Below are positions 56,832-64,000 of a DNA stretch of 64,000 nt, piece by piece. Source of the stretch: Methanoplanus endosymbiosus. GTDB lineage: Archaea; Halobacteriota; Methanomicrobia; Methanomicrobiales; Methanomicrobiaceae. Made by a program: the position numbers and the translations under genes. The notes below the pieces were generated by a model. It ran no database searches, was not told where the DNA came from, and saw nothing but the letters and a program-made list of their open reading frames with translations. Each line of letters begins with the position of its first letter. The stretch's first letter is position 1. The stretch covers positions 1,240,001 through 1,304,000 of the forward strand of contig NZ_CP096115.1 of NCBI RefSeq assembly GCF_024662215.1, given 5' to 3'.

Positions 56832-57731
56832 TTACTCCCTCGTCATACATACAACCCTGGATACAGGGCTTTCATCATTAATTTTGTAATCACAGTGCTT
56901 CGCAATCTCCTCTGCAAAAGCCCTCACCTGTGAATGTTCAGGCATTGCAGTCCTCGGCAGCCTCTTCATTGAAAAGCCAAGGTGCATATACCCTTTAACC
57001 TCTATAAAGTCCGCACCGGAATCCTGGTACATCTTCGCATACCCCTCAGGAGTATGGTCATTGATACCCAGAACAACCGTGGTTCTCACAGCAGACCTTC
57101 TACCGCCAAGAAGTGAGAGGCTCTCATTAATATTATCCCAGTAATCCTCATCCGGACGGCAGATCTTAAGATAGGTCTCCCTCTCAGGCGCATCCAGTGA
57201 GATGTAGGTCTGGTACGGACTGCACTTCTCAATCATCCACGGCTTTGTTCCGTTTGAAACCAGAAATGTGGTATTGTCACCAGCATTTAGGATATCAATC
57301 AGCTCCGGAAGCTGAGAGTAGCAGGTAGGTTCGCCTGAGAGCGAGATTGCAATCATATTGGGGTTGAGTGCCTCCTCCCACATCTTCTCAGTTGCAGTGC
57401 TGGATTCAAGAACAGGATTGTATCCGCCAAGAGACTTCTTCTGAAGTTTCTTTATACCACTCACTATAACTTCCGGCGGGCACTCCTCCTCCTCGACAAT
57501 CTCATATTCCATAGACCTCCAGCAGAAGAGGCATCTCTGGTTGCACTTCAGAGTCGGAGTCATCTGAACACAGCGGTGGCTGTCTATGCCGTAAAACTGA
57601 TGTTTATAACACATATCACCGCCTGAGAGTGCCCTCTTATTCCACATGCACGGCTTAAGTGCAGCAGAGGACTTCTTCGAGAAGAACTGATATCCCTGTT
57701 TTATCAGGGATCTACATGCTTCGGACTGCAT
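56832..57731 (-). CDS. taw1: tRNA 4-demethylwyosine synthase Taw1
   Basis: Radical SAM enzyme that builds the tricyclic base at position 37 of tRNA(Phe) from N1-methylguanosine and pyruvate. 299 residues from ATG 57731; an in-frame TTG is 9 bases earlier, but both overlap argS. The cluster motif is [20 protein letters not shown] (about 57-76). A second Cys pair in the N-terminal part ([20 protein letters not shown]) fits the second Fe-S cluster. Other parts: [34 protein letters not shown] and [14 protein letters not shown]. Confidence 0.94.
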   Translation of the reverse strand: MQSEACRSLIKQGYQFFSKKSSAALKPCMWNKRALSGGDMCYKHQFYGIDSHRCVQMTPTLKCNQRCLFCWRSMEYEIVEEEECPPEVIVSGIKKLQKKSLGGYNPVLESSTATEKMWEEALNPNMIAISLSGEPTCYSQLPELIDILNAGDNTTFLVSNGTKPWMIEKCSPYQTYISLDAPERETYLKICRPDEDYWDNINESLSLLGGRRSAVRTTVVLGINDHTPEGYAKMYQDSGADFIEVKGYMHLGFSMKRLPRTAMPEHSQVRAFAEEIAKHCDYKINDESPVSRVVCMTRE

Positions 57732-59376
57732 CGATACCAAGAGTCTCCAGAGCCTCTTTAAGTGTGTTCTGTGCTGCTTTCACAAGTGTGAGTCTTGAGT
57801 TCCGGAGATCTCCTTCGGCCTTCAGAACAGGGTTAAACCTGTAGAATGTATTGAACTGGTCAGCAAGCTCACGTGCATATATGGCAAGGACATGGGGTCT
57901 TAATTCCCTTGAAATCTCATCAATAATTTTTGGGAACAGTGCAATATGCTTCGCAAGAGAGATCTCCTGTTCAGACTCTGCTTTTGCGATAATATCAAAA
58001 TCACCGGCCTTAGACAGAATTGAGCACGCCCTCGCATGAGCATACTGGATATACGGCGCACTCTGCTTCTCAAAGTCAAGCGCCTCAGTCCAGTTAAAGA
58101 CCGTGCTCTTCTCCTGCGAAACACGGATTATATCATATCTTATTGCTCCGGCAGCGACAGAACGGGCAATCCCCCGCCTCTCATCCTCCGGCAGCTCAGG
58201 TCTTCTGACTGTTACTTCCTCAAATGCCTGCTCCCTGACCTTGTCAATGAGTTCATCTGCTGAGATGAATTTCCCCGCCCTTGTACTCATAGAACCTTCC
58301 GGAAGTGAAACAAACTCAAAGAAGACAATGTCGGGCACACGATCACCGAGAAGTTTCATCGTTGCCTGAAGCTGGGTTCCGATGAGCTTATGGTCAGCAC
58401 CGAGGACATCAATTACCCTCTCAAAGTTGTCCCCTTTCCATTCATGAAATGCCAGGTCCCTTGCCGCATATACAGATGTCCCGTCAGAGCGGCGCAGGAA
58501 ATATTCCTTCTCAAAGCCGAATTCACTCAGGTCAAGTGAGAGGGAGCCGTCAATCTTCGCCTCCGGAAGAGCCTCAAGTCTGTGGAGAACATTGAGCATA
58601 AGTCCGTTTTTGACAAAATCCGACTCAAAGATGAAACGGTCATGCTTTGCATTCATCTTAAGGAGGGTCTCCTTCATGCCGTCAAGGCAGAGAATTACGG
58701 CCTCCCTAAACTTTTTTACAGTCTCAGGATCTCCCTGCTCAATTAAGGCCATCCTGCGGTTGATCTCATTTTTTATCTCCGGATCTGCCTCAATGGCACG
58801 GTTTGCGGCGACATATACCCTTGCCACATAATGATCACCCTTCTCGCCCCCGTCTCTCTCAATACCAAGAGTTTCAAATCCCCAGGAGACGATAGCAATC
58901 TGGCGGCCCATATCATTGACGTAATACTCTGCCTCAAGGCTGTAACCTGCTTTTTTCAGGATTCGTGTGAGGGTATCACCGATGACAGTATTCCTGATAT
59001 GCCCGACATGAAGAGGGCCGTTCGGATTTGCACTGGTATGCTCAATGCAGACACGCCCCGCCTTTGCCGGAAGGCTGCCATAACCTTCCTCAACAGCTTT
59101 GGTGATTACATTCGCTGTGTAGCCCGGACCAAATATAAAATTGATATAAGGGCCGGTAGTCTTAACCTCAATACCTGCATCAGAGAGAACATCTGAAATT
59201 TCGGAAGTGATATCTCCTGCAATCTTTGCAGGGTTTTCCCTTCTCTTCTTTGCAAGTGCAAATGCCACAGTGGAGGCAAGATCTGCATGATCCCCGCCAT
59301 GTGTAAGCAGTACATCCTCTTCGCCTGTTGCCTCTTTAAGAACAGACTCTATCCTTTCGTAAGTCTCGAAAAACAT
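57712..59376 (-). CDS. argS: Arginyl-tRNA synthetase
   Basis: Class I synthetase of 554 residues. N-terminal domain (about 1-85), then HTSANPNGPLHVGHIRNTVI with the HIGH-type HVGH, LEAEYYVNDMGRQIAIVSWG, the KMSKS-region equivalent SLPEGSMSTRAGKFIS, and a C-terminal anticodon domain with SAPYIQYAHARACSILSKAG and QFNTFYRFNPVLKAEG. Its stop overlaps the start of taw1. It is the first gene of the argS-taw1-sepS series, 175 bp from prf1. Confidence 0.95.
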   Translation of the reverse strand: MFFETYERIESVLKEATGEEDVLLTHGGDHADLASTVAFALAKKRRENPAKIAGDITSEISDVLSDAGIEVKTTGPYINFIFGPGYTANVITKAVEEGYGSLPAKAGRVCIEHTSANPNGPLHVGHIRNTVIGDTLTRILKKAGYSLEAEYYVNDMGRQIAIVSWGFETLGIERDGGEKGDHYVARVYVAANRAIEADPEIKNEINRRMALIEQGDPETVKKFREAVILCLDGMKETLLKMNAKHDRFIFESDFVKNGLMLNVLHRLEALPEAKIDGSLSLDLSEFGFEKEYFLRRSDGTSVYAARDLAFHEWKGDNFERVIDVLGADHKLIGTQLQATMKLLGDRVPDIVFFEFVSLPEGSMSTRAGKFISADELIDKVREQAFEEVTVRRPELPEDERRGIARSVAAGAIRYDIIRVSQEKSTVFNWTEALDFEKQSAPYIQYAHARACSILSKAGDFDIIAKAESEQEISLAKHIALFPKIIDEISRELRPHVLAIYARELADQFNTFYRFNPVLKAEGDLRNSRLTLVKAAQNTLKEALETLGIDAVRSM

Positions 59377-59550
59377 ATCTTTAATTCCCCGGATAAATTT
59401 ATTTTTAAGGTATATTCAATTGAAATCAGCCACGTTTCCAGTCAGTTCTGTATATTCATTCTGTATAAATCCATCTTCCGAAAACATCTGCATCCCGGAA
59501 ATAATCTGCACAATTAATATCCGGCCTGTAAAAAGAATAAAATTCCGGAA

Positions 59551-60825
59551 TCAGTATCCGGTTCTGTACCTGAGTATAGCTGCGATACCGCCAAAAGCAT
59601 TGTAAAGCATTGCACCTTCCTCAAAGTCATCAGAAATAATCATAACATTCGTTGAACTTGAATCCGCAGACTCTGTAAGCTCATCGATGATATCAGTTTC
59701 ATCTGCCATATACAGAGGTGCAGAACATTCCGGACAGTTGCCAAATTCAATATCTGACATCTTTTTACCGGGTTCAACCTGGACAGTCTCTTCTTTTTCA
59801 TAGTCACAGCTCTGGCATTTTATTGAAAGTCGTGATTTTCTCAGAACTGAAGAGAGAAGAAGGACATCAACGGCCCCGATCTCAAGGTTCTTTCTGACGC
59901 TCTCCTCACCATATGATGAAAGGCCGTCATCCTTGACAAGTTCCTTAAAGAAGCGTTCCATTACAACCTTCTCCTTCATCACCTCAACACCGCGGAGTGC
60001 CTCACTCGCATTGTCCACAAGTTCTGCAAGGCCGCTCTCGTTTGTATATGAACAGTCAAAGAGGCCGATCACTCTCTTCTGGAGTTCATGATGGATGAAT
60101 TCGCCGGCATAAAATTCATCCTTCGTGGGTGTCGGCCCGCCGATCAATACACCCTTAAACCTCTCAAAGAAGTCAGGTTCTGCCATAAAAATATCTGTGG
60201 CACGGTCTCCGACTTTCTTATAATATTCATTGATGGCAATGAGACGCAGACGCTGAAAACGCATTGCAGACTGACCACCTTTTCTCTGTTTTCCCGGAAC
60301 TGTAGAGGTCACACCTGAAACAGGTTCAATCCTGTTGCCCCTCAGAAAACCAATGTATGACTCCCTTCTGTCAATTACAATAAGCCCGTAAACCTCCTTT
60401 TCCACAAGCATCTGCTGAAGAGGTTCAAGCTCAAATTTGGAGGAACACCTGTACATATAGAGGTTCAGAGGTTCAGGGGGTTCGATGATGACACAGTCAA
60501 GATCAGTCCTGTCACCACCAAGCTTTACAGTACCGCAGAAAACTGCCAGACCGCTCTCCGGCGGCCTGTTATACTGCTTGAGCCTTGACAGGATTGAAGA
60601 GATGGCACTCTGTACATTAGTCTTAGTCTGTTTGCTTTTAATGTTGGAGCACTGCCCGTACTCGTCCTTCAACTGGTTTGTGACATCATAGATCTGCTTG
60701 TCGGGAGGTATGTATATAGTAATAAGCTCAGTTCCGCTTCCCTCTTTCTCATTGAGCTTCTCAAGAGTCTTTTTAAATTCGTAGCGCTTCCTTGCGCTGT
60801 CAATCTCAGTTACCTTTTCTGCCAT
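59551..60825 (-). CDS. prf1: Peptide chain release factor aRF1
   Basis: Archaeal homologue of eRF1 that recognises all three stop codons. 424 residues. The NIKS stop-recognition loop is in GQCSNIKSKQTKTNVQSAI (about 57-75), the catalytic GGQ in PGKQRKGGQSAMRFQRLRL, and the C-terminal domain ends with the C-x2-C pairs SIKCQSCDYEKE and GNCPECSAPLYMADETD. Normal length. It probably forms its own transcript. Confidence 0.96.
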   Translation of the reverse strand: MAEKVTEIDSARKRYEFKKTLEKLNEKEGSGTELITIYIPPDKQIYDVTNQLKDEYGQCSNIKSKQTKTNVQSAISSILSRLKQYNRPPESGLAVFCGTVKLGGDRTDLDCVIIEPPEPLNLYMYRCSSKFELEPLQQMLVEKEVYGLIVIDRRESYIGFLRGNRIEPVSGVTSTVPGKQRKGGQSAMRFQRLRLIAINEYYKKVGDRATDIFMAEPDFFERFKGVLIGGPTPTKDEFYAGEFIHHELQKRVIGLFDCSYTNESGLAELVDNASEALRGVEVMKEKVVMERFFKELVKDDGLSSYGEESVRKNLEIGAVDVLLLSSVLRKSRLSIKCQSCDYEKEETVQVEPGKKMSDIEFGNCPECSAPLYMADETDIIDELTESADSSSTNVMIISDDFEEGAMLYNAFGGIAAILRYRTGY

Positions 60826-61041
60826 CTGCTATAATTCACCTGCCGAAAAACCTTATTATTATTCAACTTTTATGACATTAAGCTTTAGTAATAAGGAATA
60901 ATTAACAATTCATAATTCCGGTTGCCACAATATGGATTAAAATAATTAAAAACAGAGGCAAAAATCCGGAAAAATACGAAGATTTAATTCCGGTTAAGAA
61001 AGTCCCAGCCGGAAAATATACCGGTTTTTGCCGGATAAAAA

Positions 61042-61950
61042 TCAGATTCCAGAAATGGGTTCAGCATCTGACAATGATTCCGGCTCTGATTCTGAAAGGA
61101 TATTTACAATATTGTCATCAACTTCACCGTTTAAGCCGTGATTTCCGTTAAATGCAATAAATTCCTTGGGTTCCCCTGCAAGAGTATAGAAATCCTGCCC
61201 ATATTCAAATTCAATGATATTGTCATCCGGAGAGTGGAATATATATACCGGAGACGGACTGATCATTCCGATGTAGTTATCCGGATTTATGCTTCTGATA
61301 AATCTGAGTGTCGCTGCACTGTAATCACCTTTTGGGAATGAAAATCCTGATGTTGAAACACCGAAATATCCGGAGAAATTGCTATCAATAGCGGCAGCAA
61401 TGGCAGCATAACGTCCACCGTTTGATGATCCGACAGCATAAACAGGCACACCAAATCTTTCAGAGAGGTAACTTTCACCATAAGTCAGGTCACCGACAAT
61501 GCGGTAATACTGAGGAATTTCACCATTGAGATAATAACCGAGATCTTTTGATATATCCAGCGGATAACCCTTGCTTTTACCACCATTGCCACGGATATCA
61601 ACTGCCAGAAAAGCAATGCCGGACTCCGCATAACTCTCTGCCCTGGCTTTATGATCTACAGCAGAGACACCTGCACCGGGGGCAAAGACTACCGCACAGC
61701 AGGGATCTTCCGGATATGTGAGAACCGAATAAACAGGCGTGCTTCCTTCCACTGATATAACCACCTCTTCAGAAATAATCCCGTCTTTCTCATAGATTAC
61801 AGTTGAAGCGGCAGAATATCCGGAGTTATCAACCGACAGTATGCCCTCATCAGAGACAGAATATCCCGATTCAGACGTATTATCCGTACATCCGCATGAA
61901 AATAATATCAGGGAAATTAAAACTAAAGATAAAAAAAGAGAATAATTCAT
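61042..61950 (-). CDS. Secreted lipoprotein-like alpha/beta hydrolase
   Basis: 302 residues from ATG 61950, where the signal peptide MNYSLFLSLVLISLILFSCG starts and leads to a lipobox-like SCGC at about 19-22; the open frame continues upstream into the next gene and is less likely. The hydrolase domain has VFAPGAGVSAVDHKARAESY, VDIRGNGGKSKGYPLD, the nucleophile elbow VGSSNGGRYAAIAAAI (Ser), the acid in FHSPDDNIIEFEYG and His in FNGNHGLNG. It is predicted to be anchored outside the cell; substrate unknown. Confidence 0.75.
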   Translation of the reverse strand: MNYSLFLSLVLISLILFSCGCTDNTSESGYSVSDEGILSVDNSGYSAASTVIYEKDGIISEEVVISVEGSTPVYSVLTYPEDPCCAVVFAPGAGVSAVDHKARAESYAESGIAFLAVDIRGNGGKSKGYPLDISKDLGYYLNGEIPQYYRIVGDLTYGESYLSERFGVPVYAVGSSNGGRYAAIAAAIDSNFSGYFGVSTSGFSFPKGDYSAATLRFIRSINPDNYIGMISPSPVYIFHSPDDNIIEFEYGQDFYTLAGEPKEFIAFNGNHGLNGEVDDNIVNILSESEPESLSDAEPISGI

Positions 61951-62011
61951 ATTGATTTTATTTCCGGAATATGTATTGATTTTATTTCCAAAAGGCCGCA
62001 TAGCCATTATT

Positions 62012-62533
62012 TTATGCTCCCAGACATTTATAGACGAGACATATGGTCTTTGCATCAACTATCTTCTCATCATCAATCATTTCGCGAAGATCACTGATTC
62101 TGACCTTTACAACCGTTATATCCTCATCCGCATCCTTCTCAAACTCATCTGAAGGTAAAAGCCCTCTTGCCTCATAAAGGTAGATAATCTCATTTGTGTA
62201 GCCCGGAGATGTAAAGATATATCCCCTGGGAATCATCTCAGATGCTGAAAAACCAGTCTCCTCAATGATTTCCCTCTTTGCGGTCTCTCCCGGAGATTCA
62301 CCCTCCTCTATCGTGCCGGCCGGGGCTTCATAGATGTAATCATCCACAGCATACCTGTACTGTTTTATGAGATAACAGAATTCATCATCCACAGGAAGCA
62401 TAGCAACTGCCCCTCCGGGTTTTACAACGATTCTCTCAAGTTTGACCCCGCCGGGAAGATCAATCAGTACTTTCTCGACTTTGAGCCTCTTGCCTTTGTA
62501 AATTTCATCAACAAGTTCTTTTTTATCAGCCAT
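62012..62533 (-). CDS. NUDIX hydrolase, ADP-ribose pyrophosphatase type
   Basis: 173 residues. The Nudix box AGTIEEGESPGETAKREIIE with ETGF (about 82-105) is complete: G-x5-E-x7-R-E-x2-E-E-x-G. N-terminal stretch ELVDEIYKGKRLKVEKVLID and GYIFTSPGYTNEIIYLYEA resemble ADP-ribose pyrophosphatases. It ends near the hydrolase gene and starts 38 bp from queC. Confidence 0.88.
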   Translation of the reverse strand: MADKKELVDEIYKGKRLKVEKVLIDLPGGVKLERIVVKPGGAVAMLPVDDEFCYLIKQYRYAVDDYIYEAPAGTIEEGESPGETAKREIIEETGFSASEMIPRGYIFTSPGYTNEIIYLYEARGLLPSDEFEKDADEDITVVKVRISDLREMIDDEKIVDAKTICLVYKCLGA

Positions 62534-62571
62534 TGAAATCAGACTCCACTCATTATTTTAGTTATATAACT

Positions 62572-63312
62572 TTAGTCACAGAGATTATTTCTGTATTCAA
62601 TCGGATCACTTCTGCCGGCCTCTTTAAATGCCTTCAGCCTGAAATAGCAGGAATCACAGCTTCCGCATGCAGGATGATCATCCCTGTAGCATGACCATGT
62701 GTACTCATATGGCACACCAAGTTCAAATCCCTTCTTTAATATCTCTGTTTTATTAAGGTTGACAAAAGGCGTTATAAGCTTTATATCTGTATCATCCGAA
62801 GTGCCGAGATCAATCACCTTCTGAAAGGCATCAATAAATTCCGGGCGGCAGTCCGGATAACCACTGTAATCTGATGCCTGAACACCTATGAATATCGCAT
62901 CCGCACCTTTGGCCTCAGCATAGCTTGTTGCAATTGAGAGGAGGTTTGCATTCCTGAACGGGACATAGGTATTAGGGATGCTCTCCCCGCCCTGATCATT
63001 ATCCCGGCTCAAATCCACAGCATCACCGGTAGATTTACCGGAATTATCATGATCATGGACAGTAAGCCCTTTGTCAGTCAGAGAACTGCCGCCAAAAGAG
63101 GAGAAGTAGTCCAGAGGGACAACAGCAAACTCTACTGCTCCAAGAAGTTCTGCAATCTTTTCAGCACACTGCCCCTCTTTCTTCTCAGTCCTCTGCCCAT
63201 ATGTCGTATGGAGGGCACAGATATCATACCCCATATCCTTTGCAAGATATGCAAGGGTTGATGAGTCCATACCACCTGAAAGAAGGCATACCGCTTTTTT
63301 ATTTTGAGCCAT
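62572..63312 (-). CDS. queC: 7-cyano-7-deazaguanine (preQ0) synthase
   Basis: Converts 7-carboxy-7-deazaguanine to preQ0, used for archaeosine in archaeal tRNA. 246 residues. PP-loop [20 protein letters not shown] at about 9-28, [34 protein letters not shown], and the zinc site [20 protein letters not shown]. Its ATG overlaps the stop of queE by one base (TAATG), so both are translated from one message. Confidence 0.94.
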   Translation of the reverse strand: MAQNKKAVCLLSGGMDSSTLAYLAKDMGYDICALHTTYGQRTEKKEGQCAEKIAELLGAVEFAVVPLDYFSSFGGSSLTDKGLTVHDHDNSGKSTGDAVDLSRDNDQGGESIPNTYVPFRNANLLSIATSYAEAKGADAIFIGVQASDYSGYPDCRPEFIDAFQKVIDLGTSDDTDIKLITPFVNLNKTEILKKGFELGVPYEYTWSCYRDDHPACGSCDSCYFRLKAFKEAGRSDPIEYRNNLCD

Positions 63313-63926
63313 TATTTCACACCAATTATCTTATGCAGCTGAATCTGCATTCTGCATGGGAGTTTATTATCCAGAATATAATCTGAAACAGCCCTGTAGT
63401 CAGATCCGGATACAGGCGAGAGAAATATTTCCGGAAGGGAAGCACAGGATTGTATAACATTCTCAGCGTATTCCAGATCCTCCTTCCCGGAGACTACGAA
63501 TTTAACAGAATCCCTGTTTCGCAGTTTTTTAAGGAGGGAGAGATCACTGACCTCACCTGAAGACGGACATTTAACGTCCATGCAGATCGAAGCAAAATCC
63601 ATCAGCGGGGTCGGATCTATTGTCCCGTTAGTCTCTATATCGATGATATATCCTTCTGAATCAAGGGCACTTAAGAGAGGAAGAAGTTCATCCATCCACA
63701 GGAGGGGTTCTCCGCCGGTAATGCAGATGTTGCTAAAACTCCTCTTCTTAATCTCACCGATGACCTCATCGGGAGTCATCTCCTCCCCGGATGTACCGTC
63801 CTGTGATTCAGGCGTATCACACCAGGCGCACCTGAGGTTGCACCCGGAAAATCTGACAAAGGTCGTGGGACGGCCCTGATTCTTTCCTTCTCCCTGAAGG
63901 CTGCTGAAAATCTCTACTACTTTCAT
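63312..63926 (-). CDS. queE: 7-carboxy-7-deazaguanine synthase
   Basis: Radical SAM enzyme of 204 residues. [20 protein letters not shown], then [15 protein letters not shown] with the C-x3-C-x2-C cluster (about 28-42), [20 protein letters not shown], and [11 protein letters not shown]. It acts between QueD and QueC. The start at ATG 63926 is 27 bp from the stop of queD. Confidence 0.94.
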   Translation of the reverse strand: MKVVEIFSSLQGEGKNQGRPTTFVRFSGCNLRCAWCDTPESQDGTSGEEMTPDEVIGEIKKRSFSNICITGGEPLLWMDELLPLLSALDSEGYIIDIETNGTIDPTPLMDFASICMDVKCPSSGEVSDLSLLKKLRNRDSVKFVVSGKEDLEYAENVIQSCASLPEIFLSPVSGSDYRAVSDYILDNKLPCRMQIQLHKIIGVK

Positions 63927-63952
63927 ATCTGGTTTTTCCGGTTAAATCCAAA

Positions 63953-64000
63953 TTACTCGGTTATGTTCCAGTCAGCATAGCAGGATGTTGACTCCCACAC
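63953..64000 (-). CDS. queD: End of 6-carboxytetrahydropterin synthase QueD (partial)
   Basis: The last 15 codons before the window edge read VWESTSCYADWNITE and then stop. The E-(S/T)-x-x-x-A-(D/x)-(Y/W) ending fits the C-terminus of QueD/PTPS proteins. Its place before queE and queC supports the call; the rest lies outside the window. Confidence 0.6.
   Translation of the reverse strand: MWESTSCYADWNITE

Overview
The window is chromosomal DNA of a methanogenic archaeon, most probably a member of the Methanomicrobiales close to Methanoplanus, Methanolacinia or Methanomicrobium. The evidence is a set of archaeal signature genes: O-phosphoseryl-tRNA synthetase (sepS), archaeal release factor aRF1, the wyosine enzyme Taw1, a beta-RFAP synthase of methanopterin biosynthesis, the minimal SufB-SufC iron-sulfur system, and an archaeal phosphoribulokinase together with AMP phosphorylase and ribose-1,5-bisphosphate isomerase. 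Genes often follow AT-rich TATA-like boxes with short leaders. The species is an inference.

Layout. 0-1.5 kb: start of dnaK and all of grpE on the minus strand. 1.6-3.9 kb: a decayed PAPS-reductase-family gene beside a complete ISL3-family insertion sequence (2559-3909) with terminal inverted repeats and an 8-bp target duplication. 4-9.3 kb: purH, a sodium/solute symporter with a 36-residue accessory protein too short for routine gene calling, a broken DUF4143-type ATPase gene, and dinB. 9.4-15.3 kb (minus): DEAD-box helicase, pcm, an MFS transporter with a small partner gene, and enolase. 15.5-19.2 kb (plus): a UDP-galactopyranose-mutase-like flavoprotein, a 14-helix MFS exporter and a family 2 glycosyltransferase. 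19.2-20.8 kb: three paralogous 57-residue CxxC-x17-CxxC proteins, each with its own TATA box, a palindrome next to the start and a hairpin terminator, plus four tandem 42-bp repeats. 21-23.6 kb: AMP phosphorylase and ribose-1,5-bisphosphate isomerase, convergent.

23.6-28.3 kb is gene-poor: a membrane CHASE4-like/HAMP/PAS sensor, a REC-PAS-PAS protein and two copies of a 66-bp dispersed repeat. 28.6-31.9 kb is a ferrous-iron operon (two feoA, feoB split into G domain and permease, a membrane protein) followed by a DtxR-type regulator. 32-33.7 kb: a DUF2148 Fe-S protein and the RFAP synthase. 33.9-41.5 kb (minus): galU, ugd, glmS, two GlmU-like proteins and glmM, which together make UDP-glucose, UDP-glucuronate and UDP-GlcNAc for surface polymers or glycoproteins. 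41.6-44.7 kb: two genes of uncertain role and sufB-sufC, which have a structured leader. 45.3 kb: phosphoribulokinase. 46.7-51.1 kb: an HTH-PAS regulator, a zinc-ribbon protein, an SLC13 permease and a PAS histidine kinase. 51.4-53.9 kb: an unexplained operon of a DUF2193-like protein, a DUF2180 protein and an aquaporin. 54.2-60.8 kb: translation genes (a DUF1848 protein, sepS, taw1, argS, prf1). 61-64 kb: a secreted hydrolase, a NUDIX hydrolase and the preQ0 genes queC, queE and the end of queD.

The main metabolic theme is that two known archaeal routes to ribulose-1,5-bisphosphate, the AMP route and the phosphoribulokinase route, are both represented; RuBisCO itself is not in the window. 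The least explained elements are the CxxC-x17-CxxC triplet with its co-varying palindromes, the 66-bp repeat, and the DUF2193-DUF2180-aquaporin operon. Similarity statements come from reading motifs; no database search was run.
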